From an uncultured Bacteroidales bacterium (GTDB lineage: Bacteria > Bacteroidota > Bacteroidia > Bacteroidales > Bacteroidaceae), in NCBI GenBank assembly GCA_902798425.1, contig CADBWR010000007.1, positions 17,190-81,189 on the forward strand: a stretch of 64,000 bases of DNA, written 5' to 3'. A program made the position numbers and the translations under genes. This document shows, in pieces, positions 17,008-26,786 of this stretch. Every line of letters begins with the position of its first letter. Within the stretch, counting starts at the first letter, position 1. Below the pieces are notes generated by a model. That model was not told where the DNA came from. It searched no databases and saw only the letters and a program-made list of their open reading frames with translations.

Positions 17008-17942
17008 TTTATGAAACGTACCACCAGCGGCAAATGGTCACTGAAACCACGCTGGTAACGATAACCATTAAAGGTACGGAGGGGTTTTACTCCTCCGTAT
17101 TTTTTGTCTTCTTCCAACAGGAAGGGGGCATCGTTGATAAAAGCCTTGTCGACGCAATCGACAAGCGCTGTGCTGACAAAGACATGGTCGATGCTCTGCC
17201 ATACCCCTTGATAGCGATAGGTTGCCTTGGCACCATGTGCCCCTGTGGCCTTGGCAGTAATATTATGCATACCACCGTTTTCCATGAAGCGCAAGGCAGC
17301 ATCTGTAGCCCCGTCATTGAAGTCTCCGACAATGATGACTTTAGCCTCAGCAGATAACTGACGGACAACACCCATCACGCGGTCAGCAACAATTTGGCGA
17401 TTGGGCCGCGAGTGCTTCTCGCCACCAAAACGGCTGGGCGCATGAACAACAAAGATGTGCAACGTATCTCCCTTCAGCGTCTCTCCCTTGACATAAAGGA
17501 TGTCGCGGGTAGGGCGCATACCTTCTAACGGTGTCACATCCAGATAGTCATAACAGAGGGGATGAAACGTCATAGGCTGATAAAGCAGAGCGACATCAAT
17601 GCCTCGCACATCAGGCGACTGCGTCATCAGATACTCATAGCCAGCGCCACGCAACAGCGAGCGCCTCGTCAGGTCAAAAAGGCAACTGTCATTCTCTACT
17701 TCTACCAATGCCACTAGATCAGGTACGCCCTCTTGCTGACAAGAAAGTATCTCCTGCCCGATATAGTTCAGCTTACGCCAATAACGAGCAGGTGTCCACT
17801 TCCGCTTACCTTCAGGCATCCATTCCACATCGTCTTTTAGTGAGTCATGCTGACAATCGAACATGTTCTCACAGTTCAGTTCAACGAGCGTCAGGAAACC
17901 TGTCAGCAACAGACTCAGGAACATGCTCTCTTGATTTTCCAC
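17004..17942 (-). CDS. Endonuclease/exonuclease/phosphatase family protein
   Basis: A 312-residue metal-dependent phosphoesterase of the EEP fold. Seen: NCENMFD near the start (metal Asn), LVALVEVEND (metal Glu), VVHAPSRFGG (catalytic His region), IIVGDFNDGATD (Asp and Asn), GFSDHLPLVV (final Asp-His). The N-terminus MFLSLLLTGFLTLV looks like a signal peptide, so it is probably periplasmic; two in-frame starts exist (17942 or the Met at 17924) and the second reduces overlap with the NhaC gene from 28 to 10 bp. Substrate unknown: DNA, RNA or phospholipid head groups are all possible in this family. Confidence 0.85.
   Translation of the reverse strand: MENQESMFLSLLLTGFLTLVELNCENMFDCQHDSLKDDVEWMPEGKRKWTPARYWRKLNYIGQEILSCQQEGVPDLVALVEVENDSCLFDLTRRSLLRGAGYEYLMTQSPDVRGIDVALLYQPMTFHPLCYDYLDVTPLEGMRPTRDILYVKGETLKGDTLHIFVVHAPSRFGGEKHSRPNRQIVADRVMGVVRQLSAEAKVIIVGDFNDGATDAALRFMENGGMHNITAKATGAHGAKATYRYQGVWQSIDHVFVSTALVDCVDKAFINDAPFLLEEDKKYGGVKPLRTFNGYRYQRGFSDHLPLVVRFIN
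17075..17106 (+). terminator. Terminator of the Rid gene lying inside the convergent gene
   Basis: An 8-bp stem (17075-17082 with 17092-17099, 9-nt loop) followed by seven T residues on the plus strand, 70 bases after the Rid stop and within the coding end of the opposite gene. Confidence 0.75.
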
Positions 17943-19324
17943 CCTGTCGATGCGATGAAGATACTCATCAGCGGCGACAGGTAGTTAAAGAAGCAGTATG
18001 GCAGATAAGTCAATGTAGCAACACCCAATACGGTGCTCTGCGTCAAGCCACACGTATTCCACGGAATCAACACAGAAGTTACTGTGGCACCATCCTCACA
18101 CGAACGACTCAGCAGCTGCGGTTCATAGCCACGCTCACGGTAGGAGTCCTTGAATACCGAGCAGGAGAGCATGATAGACAGATACTGGTCGGCAGTGGCG
18201 ATATTACAGAACAGCGCCGTGCCTACTGTTGATGCTACTAACGATGCCGTTCCTCTGACAAAGCGCAGCACAAGTCGCATCAAGTCCTGCAGCTGCCCTG
18301 TAGCCGTCAGAGCACCACCAAAGGTCTGTGCACAGATAATCAGCCAGACGGTAGGCATCATACCCGACATACCACTGGTATGCACCAGTTCGTTGAGCAT
18401 GCTGTTTCCTGTATCAATGTCCGTACTATCATAGCATACACGCATCATACCTTTGTACGACTGCAAGAGCCCCCTACTCCCTTCACCCGATATGGTGTAT
18501 ACCAAATCTGACTGCACCAGCAAAGCCACGACGACCGCCAGCAGTATAGCCAAAAACAGCACCACCATCGATGGCCATCTGCGAGCAATCATAATACCTG
18601 TCAGCACAGGAACGATGAGCAGCCACGGAGAGATGACAAAGGTATGCTGTAAGCCATCCATAAACTCAGCGACGTTGCCATGTCCAGAGACGTCCATCGT
18701 AAAGCCAGCAATGAGGAAGATAGTTAATGAAATCAGGAAGGTGGGTACTGTGGTGTAGAGCATATAGCGGATATGCGTAAACAGAGGTGTTCCTGATACG
18801 CTCGATGCCAGCACCGTGGTGTCCGACAGCGGCGACAGCTTGTCGCCGAAATAGGCTCCCGTAATGATGGAGCCTGCAATCCATCCGTCGTCAAAGCCAT
18901 GAGCCTTGCCAATGCCCATCAGCGCCAAACCGATGGTAGCTACCGTTGTCCATGACGAGCCAATCATCAGACTCACCAATGCACAGAGCACGCTGCTACT
19001 AACCAGGAAAATCTCTGGCTGTATAATCTGCATGCCATAGTATATCATGGTAGGTACGATACCCGCCACCATCCATGTACCACCGATGGCACCAATAAGC
19101 AGCAGGATGATAATTGCCGGCACACAGCTGGCAACCTTTGCTGCTATCTCTTTCTCCAGATTCTCCCATTCCAGTCTTTTTGAGAAATGCCCTACAAGCA
19201 CACTCACCGCAGAAGCCACCAAGAGCGACACCTGCGAAGCACCATCAAGTGTTGCATTACCAAAGACAGCAATGCAACACGTGACGAGTACTATCAGTAC
19301 GAGGAATGGGATGAATGAAAGCAT
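17915..19324 (-). CDS. nhaC: Na+/H+ antiporter of the NhaC family
   Basis: A 469-residue inner-membrane protein of about 11-12 hydrophobic helices. The NhaC signature is seen in IGSSWTTVATIGLALMGIG and GAYFGDKLSPLSDTTVLASSVSGT (about residues 150-200), the latter holding the ion-binding Asp residues. It exchanges external protons for internal sodium. It is followed by the EEP phosphoesterase with overlap and preceded by the POT transporter 38 bases upstream, so the three may form one operon. Confidence 0.92.
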   Translation of the reverse strand: MLSFIPFLVLIVLVTCCIAVFGNATLDGASQVSLLVASAVSVLVGHFSKRLEWENLEKEIAAKVASCVPAIIILLLIGAIGGTWMVAGIVPTMIYYGMQIIQPEIFLVSSSVLCALVSLMIGSSWTTVATIGLALMGIGKAHGFDDGWIAGSIITGAYFGDKLSPLSDTTVLASSVSGTPLFTHIRYMLYTTVPTFLISLTIFLIAGFTMDVSGHGNVAEFMDGLQHTFVISPWLLIVPVLTGIMIARRWPSMVVLFLAILLAVVVALLVQSDLVYTISGEGSRGLLQSYKGMMRVCYDSTDIDTGNSMLNELVHTSGMSGMMPTVWLIICAQTFGGALTATGQLQDLMRLVLRFVRGTASLVASTVGTALFCNIATADQYLSIMLSCSVFKDSYRERGYEPQLLSRSCEDGATVTSVLIPWNTCGLTQSTVLGVATLTYLPYCFFNYLSPLMSIFIASTGWKIKRACS

Positions 19325-19330
19325 CTGTTA

Positions 19331-19362
19331 ATTAAGCATTAAGCATTATGCATTAAGCATTA
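19331..19362. repeat. Short AT-rich repeat between nhaC and the POT gene
   Basis: Copies of ATTAAGCATT and its variant ATGCATTAAGC fill the 38-base spacer. The type of tandem filler seen also at 44012-44043 and 60268-60331. Confidence 0.6.
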
Positions 19363-20895
19363 TCAGCACACTTTCTCCAGGCGCTTCATCATGGCAAACA
19401 TGAAGATGGCAGCGACGAGGCAGACACCGAGGAATACGCTCCAGCAAACCCAGAGAGGAACAGCACCCCAGAGAAGACCACCTACGACTACCAACTGGTT
19501 ACCTATGGCAGTAGCCACAAACCAGCCACCCATCATCATACCCTTATACTTGGGAGGAGCTACCTTAGAGACAAATGAGATTCCCATAGGCGACAGCAGC
19601 AACTCACCAAAGGTAAGGATGAGGTATACGCTAATCAGCAAGTTAGGTGTCACGTCAGCCACATGAACAGCAACAGGATTGCCATCGGCACCCATCTCAG
19701 TCTGAGGCATAGGCAGTCCCAATGAAGCGAAGGCCATCAGTGCATAGGCAACAGCAGCCACAATCATACCGTATGCTATCTTGCGTGGAGCAGAAGGCTC
19801 CTTGCCTTTGGCTGCCAACGAACCAAAGATGGCCATTGATACGGGAGTCAGAGCAACCACGTAGAAGGGGTTGAACTGCTGGAAAATTGGAGCAGAAACA
19901 GTAATGCTGCCATCAGCATCGTACGACAGACAGAGGAAAGCCAGTGCAGCAATAATGACAACAGCAGAGATGCCCTTAGCCTTACCAGTCTTCGACTGGA
20001 ACAGTGAGAACAATGCATAGACAATAAAGATAACAGCTACCAAGTTCCACACATTGAAGCACATAGCCTGCAAGCCTTCAGCCGACTGAGCGGTAAACTC
20101 GTCCGCAAAGTAGGTCAGCGACAGTCCGTTCTGGTGGAAGGCCATCCAGAAGAAGATAACAACAGCAAACACCAGACATAGTGCCACAATACGCTGTTTG
20201 GTTTCTTCTTTCGACAACTCTTCAACGGGTGCGGCATCGGCAGCCTTGGCGTCCTTCTTTGCGCCACCCTCCGTATGACGGAACGTGCTGCGGAAGAGAT
20301 AATATATGGCAATAGACAGAATGAGCGATGCACAAGCTACAGCAAAAGAAAAATGGTAGGCATCGTTAGAGCTATAGCCCAGCGAAGTCTCTGCATACTC
20401 CTTTATCTTGATGGCGGCAGTAGGTGCAAACAAGGCACCGATGTTGATAGCCATATAGAAGATGGAGAAACCAGCATCGCGCTTATCCTTATACTGCGGA
20501 TCATTATACAAATCGCCTACCATCACCTGCAGGTTACCCTTGAAGAGTCCAGTACCAAAACCTATGAGCAACAAAGCTGCCAGCATCACGACCAGTGCCA
20601 CGCTGTCGCCACCAAGGGGTACCGACAACAGCAGATAGCCTGCAAACATGATGATGATACCCGTTGTCACCATCTTTCCGAAGCCGAACTTGTCGGCCAT
20701 CATACCACCGATGAGCGGGAAGAAATACACTAACATAAGGAACGCACTATAGATGGTACCTGCCATAGCGGGAGACAATCCGTAGTTAGCTCTCAGGAAC
20801 AGGGCAAAGACAGCCAGCATGGTATAGTAACCAAAGCGCTCGCCCGTGTTGGCCAGTGCCAACGCAAAAAGACCTTTCGGTTGATTTTCAAACAT
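19363..20895 (-). CDS. Proton-dependent oligopeptide transporter (POT/PTR2 family)
   Basis: A 510-residue inner-membrane protein with about 14 hydrophobic helices. Family marks: GERFGYYTM at 18-26, FFPLIGGMMADKFGFGKMV (about 58-76) and GTGLFKGNLQVMVGDLY. These carriers take up di- and tripeptides with protons. The first helix reads NTGERFGYY; the usual ExxERFxYY motif has Glu where Asn16 is here, a substitution I associate with the Bacteroidetes branch of this family and one that could alter proton coupling. Context with PepD and the S9 peptidase fits a peptide diet. Confidence 0.9.
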   Translation of the reverse strand: MFENQPKGLFALALANTGERFGYYTMLAVFALFLRANYGLSPAMAGTIYSAFLMLVYFFPLIGGMMADKFGFGKMVTTGIIIMFAGYLLLSVPLGGDSVALVVMLAALLLIGFGTGLFKGNLQVMVGDLYNDPQYKDKRDAGFSIFYMAINIGALFAPTAAIKIKEYAETSLGYSSNDAYHFSFAVACASLILSIAIYYLFRSTFRHTEGGAKKDAKAADAAPVEELSKEETKQRIVALCLVFAVVIFFWMAFHQNGLSLTYFADEFTAQSAEGLQAMCFNVWNLVAVIFIVYALFSLFQSKTGKAKGISAVVIIAALAFLCLSYDADGSITVSAPIFQQFNPFYVVALTPVSMAIFGSLAAKGKEPSAPRKIAYGMIVAAVAYALMAFASLGLPMPQTEMGADGNPVAVHVADVTPNLLISVYLILTFGELLLSPMGISFVSKVAPPKYKGMMMGGWFVATAIGNQLVVVGGLLWGAVPLWVCWSVFLGVCLVAAIFMFAMMKRLEKVC

Positions 20896-20903
20896 AATTT
20901 TTG

Positions 20904-21668
20904 TTATTTTATTTTAGGATTTCGTGTTCTGACGATATCGAAGAGATAGGTGGCCTTGATGACTATTTGTCCGTGGTTGGACTTGCCGAAATAGTCACTC
21001 TTCGAATTCTTGAAGATATTGCCCAGACCGTAGTAGTAGCGGCCCTCCAGAATGAAGTGTCCCACCTTGGGAATGGACAGTTCTATGCCGCCACCAGCAG
21101 CAATACCATAGTCAAACTTGTTCTGTATCCCCAGCGTGTCCTGTGCCACGACCTGCGACGCACGGGCATTAGCCACGCCACGCGTCAAGTCGATATTCGA
21201 CTTCACAGACTCGTTAAGATACACGCCTATCTGCGGGCCAGCCTGGATATAGGCCTGCAAGCCCTTGCGCTCACGTCCCCACCCCAGTCGTGCCATGAAG
21301 GGAATCTGCACATAGGTCATCTTGCGCTCATAGCTCAGCGGATCTACCTTGTTGACATCATCGGCATAGTATACGGGATTGTCGTCAACGTCCATAATAT
21401 TCTCTTTCCATCCTGCCTGGGTTATGTTTACCTCGGCAAGGATAGCACAGATGCTGTTAAAATATTTCTCGCAGGTATAGCGCACTGTCAAACCTGCCGT
21501 AATACCTCCCAACTGTCCTTGGGGCACATCGGGCACGAAACCCACATTGCTCATCACATAGCCGGCACTACCACCCACAGCCAAGTCGTTACGGTATTCA
21601 CCCACCTGAGCAACAGCCGTTGCAAAGAAAAAATGGAATAATGAAAAAATGAGAAACAAACGCTTCAT
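20904..21668 (-). CDS. PorT-like outer-membrane beta-barrel protein
   Basis: A 254-residue exported protein: signal peptide ending FFFATAVAQ, then alternating beta strands characteristic of the outer-membrane beta-barrel domain (AVGGSAGYVMSNVGF, GGITAGLTVRYTCEKYF, YVQIPFMARLGWG, LQAYIQAGPQIGVYLN, GIAAGGGIELSIPKVGHFILEGRYYYGL) and a C-terminal strand. This family includes PorT of the type IX secretion system; I cannot say whether this one is that component or a paralogue. It follows the LysM protein gene (23078) in the same direction. Confidence 0.75.
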   Translation of the reverse strand: MKRLFLIFSLFHFFFATAVAQVGEYRNDLAVGGSAGYVMSNVGFVPDVPQGQLGGITAGLTVRYTCEKYFNSICAILAEVNITQAGWKENIMDVDDNPVYYADDVNKVDPLSYERKMTYVQIPFMARLGWGRERKGLQAYIQAGPQIGVYLNESVKSNIDLTRGVANARASQVVAQDTLGIQNKFDYGIAAGGGIELSIPKVGHFILEGRYYYGLGNIFKNSKSDYFGKSNHGQIVIKATYLFDIVRTRNPKIK

Positions 21669-21704
21669 AATTATTGCATTCTTACATTTTTTAATTATTA
21701 CATT

Positions 21705-23078
21705 TTAGAAATTGATGGTTTCTATCTTGTTGTCCTTCGTATAATGTACGAAGAGGATGGCACGGTTCTGCATGCCGCCATTACCGATGCGCTCAAAGTG
21801 CAGCGGAGTCTGCAGCGGAGTATAGCCTACCATTCCTGATGCTCCCGTGAAGTGCTTGCCATACATGTGCAGTCCTTTTATCATGAAGTATGCCTGATCA
21901 AAACCCGTCACAGCATAACGCTGGTGGTAGGCCTGCATATCCTGATGGAAGTTCCAGCGGTATTTCTTCTGGAAATGTTCAGCACGTGGCGACAGCGGAT
22001 TCATGTAATAGGTAGATGGGATATACGTATCAAACTTGAAGAAGTTGTCCAGATGCTGGCGGATATACATCAGCCACTCGGGATATCCGAACATCGATAT
22101 CTTCAGCGACGGTACCGTCATCAGCAGACCGTTGAGCTTGGCAAAGGCTACGTTCAACTCTTGGGACCGACTGGTGTTCAGCACGACCACATTGTGTTTG
22201 GTCGTTGAGAAACTCTGCTTGAACTTCGCCTCGCTCGACTTCAGGTTGGTAATGGTGTATGTTGCTCCCTCCTGTTCCAGTTTACGGCGCAGCACGGTGG
22301 TGAAGCTACCCTTCGTACTCGTCGAGTCGTTGCAGTCAACGATGATCACATGGCTGTCCTTAAAACGCTGGAAGAAGCGGAACACGTAGCCATTGTTGGT
22401 CTGGTTGCCGTTTTGGAACACCTGGAAGATATTAGGATTGTCGAACAGTTCGTTAGAGTTGATAGAGAAAGGTATCAGCACGCGGATATCGTTCTTTACG
22501 GCAAAATCTCCCAGTGCCTTCAACTGTTTGGTATACAGCGGACCGATAATCATGTCACACTCCGCAGCCTTTGGGTCTTTCAGTACCTGCTGGATATCAC
22601 TGTGCTCAGCAACGTTCCATGCACGGATATCGGTTGAGATGCCATGAACACGCAGACTGTCACAGGCCATCAAAACGCCACGATAGTATTCCACCATGCG
22701 TTTGCCGTCACCATTGTCGTTGTGCAGGGGCAGCATGACGCCCACCCTTATCTCACGATTGCGCATATCACGCTCCACCACAGTTGGTTTCGTGGGCATT
22801 TGGGGTTGCTCGTTGACACTCTCCAACTCAGGGTGTCTTGGTGGAAAAGGTATCTTGATGTAGTCACCCTTGCGCAACTCATAGCCTGGCAACTTCATCT
22901 CCGGATTGGCTTCTATCAGTTCTTCAATAGTCAGTCCATTGTCGCGGGCTATGCCAAAGATGGTCTCTTTGCGCTTCACCTTATGCAGTTCCTTGAATTT
23001 CGTTACCTGGGCCAACGCTGTCTCAGTGACAAACGACAGCACTGTCAACATCAAAAAATATCGTAATAATTGTCTCAT
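21705..23078 (-). CDS. LysM domain fused to a periplasmic-binding-protein-like domain
   Basis: A 457-residue exported protein: signal peptide (MRQLLRYFLMLTVLSFVTETALA), one LysM motif at about 30-77 (HKVKRKETIFGIARDNGLTI ... LRKGDYIKIPF), then a type I periplasmic-binding domain (IRVGVMLPLHND, VEYYRGVLMACDSL, CDMIIGPLYTKQLKALGDFA) like the ligand-binding part of branched-chain amino acid receptors. LysM would tie it to peptidoglycan. No transporter genes lie nearby, so a sensing or structural role is as likely as transport. Confidence 0.85.
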   Translation of the reverse strand: MRQLLRYFLMLTVLSFVTETALAQVTKFKELHKVKRKETIFGIARDNGLTIEELIEANPEMKLPGYELRKGDYIKIPFPPRHPELESVNEQPQMPTKPTVVERDMRNREIRVGVMLPLHNDNGDGKRMVEYYRGVLMACDSLRVHGISTDIRAWNVAEHSDIQQVLKDPKAAECDMIIGPLYTKQLKALGDFAVKNDIRVLIPFSINSNELFDNPNIFQVFQNGNQTNNGYVFRFFQRFKDSHVIIVDCNDSTSTKGSFTTVLRRKLEQEGATYTITNLKSSEAKFKQSFSTTKHNVVVLNTSRSQELNVAFAKLNGLLMTVPSLKISMFGYPEWLMYIRQHLDNFFKFDTYIPSTYYMNPLSPRAEHFQKKYRWNFHQDMQAYHQRYAVTGFDQAYFMIKGLHMYGKHFTGASGMVGYTPLQTPLHFERIGNGGMQNRAILFVHYTKDNKIETINF

Positions 23079-23105
23079 AAATCACAATTTTTCTTTTTTG
23101 CGCTA

Positions 23106-23113
23106 CAAAATTA
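23106..23113 (-). promoter_or_regulatory. -7 element of the LysM protein gene
   Basis: The minus strand reads TAATTTTG, matching TAnnTTTG, 28 bases from the ATG. Confidence 0.5.
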
Positions 23114-23157
23114 CGAAATAATTCATAATGCATCATGCGAAATTCATAATTATTTTC

Positions 23158-23165
23158 TAATTTTG
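23158..23165 (+). promoter_or_regulatory. -7 element of the CHU_C protein gene
   Basis: TAATTTTG followed by C, 23 bases before the ATG at 23188; divergent from the promoter at 23106-23113. Confidence 0.55.
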
Positions 23166-23187
23166 CACAAATATTCGCATATCAAAC

Positions 23188-23868
23188 ATGAAAATCGGTC
23201 AATTATTAACCCTTTTTGCCTTTTGTCTGATGGCTACAACGGCCAGCGCAGACATTACGCTGAAGGCTACATACACAGACAAGACTGGTGTAGAGGTCGA
23301 GGCGACAGACAATTTTGATGCTGAGGCGCCACTCTATGTGCGCTTCACGTCAAACCCTGAGAATTTGGACCCCTCAGCGTCCATCGAGTGGCAGATTAGC
23401 AACTCCTCAGCGGGCATCAGTGTTACGCGCTATGAGGAAGATACTGACTTCACCTTCACGGCTGCTGGCAAGAATATCATCACGCTGAACGTAGTGCTCG
23501 ACGATGAAGTGATAGACACGAAGAGCATCACCATCACCATTAGCGACAGTCACCTAGAGATGCCCAATGCTTTCTCGCCCAATGGCGACGGCATCAACGA
23601 CTACTTCCAGGCAAAGGCCAATACCAAGAGTATCGTTGAGTTCCACGCGTACATCTTTAATCGTCATGGTCAGAAGCTCTACGACTGGACAGACTGGTCT
23701 ACTGAGTCTCGCGGATGGGACGGCACCCACAACGGTCATCCCGTCAAGGATGGTGTCTACTTTGTCTATGTCAAGGCGCGTGGCGCTGACGGTATGGACT
23801 ATGAGATCCGACGCGATGTCAACTTGCTGCGTAACTTCAATAATGTAGAAAACAACACGAACCCATAA
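23188..23868 (+). CDS. Secreted protein with gliding-motility C-terminal domain
   Basis: A 226-residue protein: signal peptide ([21 protein letters not shown]), an Ig-like beta domain (about 25-120), and a CHU_C/type B C-terminal domain starting at [17 protein letters not shown] (about 128) with [31 protein letters not shown]. This C-terminal domain directs secretion by type IX systems. The protein is mostly just the domain plus one Ig unit, so it may be an adhesin or a cell-surface structural piece. It is divergent from the LysM gene and 35 bases upstream of uvrA. Confidence 0.88.
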   Translation: MKIGQLLTLFAFCLMATTASADITLKATYTDKTGVEVEATDNFDAEAPLYVRFTSNPENLDPSASIEWQISNSSAGISVTRYEEDTDFTFTAAGKNIITLNVVLDDEVIDTKSITITISDSHLEMPNAFSPNGDGINDYFQAKANTKSIVEFHAYIFNRHGQKLYDWTDWSTESRGWDGTHNGHPVKDGVYFVYVKARGADGMDYEIRRDVNLLRNFNNVENNTNP

Positions 23869-23903
23869 AAAGGCCCATCTGACCCATTACCTCTTTAAAT
23901 AAA

Positions 23904-26771
23904 ATGGAAAAAATCCAAGTTTTCGGCGCCCGTGTCCACAATCTGAAGAATATCGATGTCGAGATACCACGCAATTCACTGACCGTCATCACAGGTCTCA
24001 GTGGCAGCGGGAAGTCCAGTTTGGCCTTTGACACCATCTTTGCCGAGGGACAGCGCCGCTATATAGAAACCTTCTCTGCTTATGCCCGCAACTTCCTGGG
24101 TGGCATGGAGCGTCCCGATGTCGACAAGATTACGGGACTCTCGCCTGTCATCAGCATTGAACAAAAGACAACCAACAAGAATCCGCGTTCTACGGTGGGC
24201 ACCACCACAGAAATCTATGATTATATGCGTCTGCTCTTTGCCCGTGCCGGCAAGGCCTACAGCTATGAGACGGGCGAGCCGATGGTGAAATATACCGAGG
24301 AGAAGGTCATCGAGATGATTCAGCAAGACTATGCGGGCAAGAAGATTCTCATCTTGGCGCCACTCGTCAAAAGCCGTAAGGGCCACTATCGCGAACTCTT
24401 CGAGTCGATGCGCCGCAAGGGCTATCTCCACATACGCATTGATGGCGAGGTCAAGGAACTGACGCCAGGCATGAAGGTTGATCGCTACAAAAACCACGAC
24501 ATCGAGGTCGTCATCGACCGATGTGTGCCCCCTAAGTTAGGGGGCGACAGGGGTCTGAACGATGCTTCTGACCGCCTGAAGAAATCTGTCTCCATCGCCA
24601 TGAAGCAAGGTGATGGTCTGCTAATGATTATGGACCATGAGACGGGCAGCGTCAAGCACTTCTCGCGCCGTCTGATGTGTCCCACAACAGGCATCTCCTA
24701 TGGCGACCCTGCCCCCAACACCTTCTCGTTCAACTCACCGCAAGGTGCCTGTCCACGCTGTAAGGGACTGGGATTCATCAACGAAATAGACCTCACCAAG
24801 GTCATTCCTAACCGCAAGTTATCCATCTATGAGGGAGGCATCGTGCCACTGGGCAAGTACAAGAACCAGATGATTTTCTGGCAGATAGCAGCCATCCTCA
24901 GCAACTACGAGTGCGACCTGAAGACCCCCATTGAGGACATTCCCGACGATGCCTTCAACGAGATACTCTATGGCACCCTCGAACCCGTACGCATCGATAA
25001 GGAACTGGTACACACCTCAAGTGACTATTTCGTCGACTACGATGGTGTTATCAAATACTTGCGCTCCGTTATGGACGATGACGACAGCACTTCATCCAGT
25101 CGTAAGCCTGCCTTAGGTTCCGAGAAATGGGCTGAGCAGTTCCTGGCAGAGTGTCAGTGTCCTGAGTGTCACGGCCAGCGCCTCAACCGCGAGGCACTGT
25201 CGTACAAGATATGGGATAAGAACATCTCTGAGTTAGCAGCGATGGACCTCAGCGAACTGCGCCAATGGCTCGACGAGGTGGGGAAACACCTCGACCACCA
25301 GCAACAACAGATAGCTACTGAGATTCTCAAGGAGATACGCACCCGTTTGGACTTCCTGTTGGATGTGGGGCTCGACTACCTGTCGCTGAACCGCCAGTCA
25401 GCCAGTCTCTCTGGTGGTGAGAGTCAGCGCATCCGTCTGGCTACACAGATTGGTTCGCAGTTGGTCAACGTGCTCTACATTCTCGACGAGCCGAGCATCG
25501 GACTGCACCAGCGCGACAACGAGCGTCTCATCCGCTCCCTCAAGGAGCTGCGCGACCTGGGCAATACGGTCATCGTCGTCGAGCACGACCGCGACATGAT
25601 GCTAGCTGCCGACTATATCGTCGACATCGGCCCCCGTGCTGGCCGCAAAGGTGGCGAAGTGGTCTTCCAGGGCACTCCCGCTGACATGCTGAAGGCCGAC
25701 ACATTAACCGCCCGTTACCTGAATGGTTCCGTATGCTGCGACAGTGTTACAGCAAAGGCTACCACCAGCAGCCAACGACTCGTACTGTCTGGCTGTCGCG
25801 GCAACAACCTGAAGAACATCGACGTAACGTTCCCCTTGGGTCAGCTCATCGTCGTCACGGGTGTCAGCGGCTCGGGCAAGTCGACGCTCATCAACGAGAC
25901 GCTCTACCCCATTCTCTCCAAGCATTTCTACCGCTCGCTGCAGGCTCCTCTGCCCTACGACAGCATTGAGGGTTTGGAGCATATTGACAAGGTGGTCAAC
26001 GTTGACCAGACACCTATCGGTCGCACGCCACGCAGCAATCCTGCCACCTATACAGGGGTCTTCTCCGACATCCGCTCGCTGTTCGTCAACCTGCCCGAAG
26101 CACAGATTCGCGGCTACAAGCCAGGCCGTTTCTCGTTCAATGTCAAGGGAGGTCGCTGCGAGACGTGTGGCGGCAACGGCTACAAGACCATCGAGATGAA
26201 TTTCCTACCCAACATTCAGGTGCCTTGCGAAGAGTGTCACGGCAAGCGTTATAACCGTGAGACACTGGAGGTTCGCTTCAAGGGTAAGAGCATTGCCGAT
26301 GTGCTCGACATGACTATCAACCAGGCTTGCGAATTTTTCGAGAATGTGCCCAGCATCCTGCAGAAAATCAAGACCATCCAGGATGTGGGACTGGGATATA
26401 TCAAACTCGGACAACCCTCAACGACACTCTCTGGTGGTGAAAGCCAGCGCATCAAGCTGGCCGCTGAGCTATCTAAAAAGGATACAGGCAAGACGTTCTA
26501 CATTCTTGACGAGCCCACCACGGGTTTGCATTTCGAGGACATCCGCATCCTCATGCAAGTACTTCGTCGTCTGGTAGAGCGTGGCAATACCGTTCTCGTC
26601 ATCGAGCACAACCTTGATGTCATCCGCCAGGCTGACTACATCATCGATATGGGTCCCGAGGGTGGTCGTGGTGGTGGCACCATACTCTCTACGGGTACGC
26701 CTGAAGAGGTAGCCAACAGCGCCAAGGGCTATACACCCCGCTTCCTTAAAGAGGAATTAGAACGAAAATAA
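23904..26771 (+). CDS. uvrA: UvrABC excinuclease subunit A
   Basis: A 955-residue ATPase that finds bulky DNA lesions and loads UvrB. Both ABC units are present: Walker [10 protein letters not shown] (about 31-39) and GVSGSGKST (about 653), signature LSGGESQRI twice, zinc-finger cysteines (CPRCKGLG and [18 protein letters not shown] and CEECHGKR). The region at residues 208-219 (V208 [11 protein letters not shown]) is coded by a GC-rich REP-like palindrome at 24525-24557 in the UvrB-binding/insertion area, adding roughly nine residues compared with what I recall of Bacteroides UvrA. The catalytic parts look untouched. Confidence 0.97.
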   Translation: MEKIQVFGARVHNLKNIDVEIPRNSLTVITGLSGSGKSSLAFDTIFAEGQRRYIETFSAYARNFLGGMERPDVDKITGLSPVISIEQKTTNKNPRSTVGTTTEIYDYMRLLFARAGKAYSYETGEPMVKYTEEKVIEMIQQDYAGKKILILAPLVKSRKGHYRELFESMRRKGYLHIRIDGEVKELTPGMKVDRYKNHDIEVVIDRCVPPKLGGDRGLNDASDRLKKSVSIAMKQGDGLLMIMDHETGSVKHFSRRLMCPTTGISYGDPAPNTFSFNSPQGACPRCKGLGFINEIDLTKVIPNRKLSIYEGGIVPLGKYKNQMIFWQIAAILSNYECDLKTPIEDIPDDAFNEILYGTLEPVRIDKELVHTSSDYFVDYDGVIKYLRSVMDDDDSTSSSRKPALGSEKWAEQFLAECQCPECHGQRLNREALSYKIWDKNISELAAMDLSELRQWLDEVGKHLDHQQQQIATEILKEIRTRLDFLLDVGLDYLSLNRQSASLSGGESQRIRLATQIGSQLVNVLYILDEPSIGLHQRDNERLIRSLKELRDLGNTVIVVEHDRDMMLAADYIVDIGPRAGRKGGEVVFQGTPADMLKADTLTARYLNGSVCCDSVTAKATTSSQRLVLSGCRGNNLKNIDVTFPLGQLIVVTGVSGSGKSTLINETLYPILSKHFYRSLQAPLPYDSIEGLEHIDKVVNVDQTPIGRTPRSNPATYTGVFSDIRSLFVNLPEAQIRGYKPGRFSFNVKGGRCETCGGNGYKTIEMNFLPNIQVPCEECHGKRYNRETLEVRFKGKSIADVLDMTINQACEFFENVPSILQKIKTIQDVGLGYIKLGQPSTTLSGGESQRIKLAAELSKKDTGKTFYILDEPTTGLHFEDIRILMQVLRRLVERGNTVLVIEHNLDVIRQADYIIDMGPEGGRGGGTILSTGTPEEVANSAKGYTPRFLKEELERK
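24525..24557 (+). repeat. GC-rich REP-like hairpin inside uvrA
   Basis: GTGCCCCCTAAGTTAGGGGG then CGACAGGGGTCTG. The hairpin CCCCCTAA-GT-TTAGGGGG-like stem plus trailing GGGG block matches the family at 4513, 8216 and 63757. It starts exactly on codon 208 and keeps the frame. Confidence 0.75.
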
Positions 26772-26786
26772 AGTAATGAAAATAAT

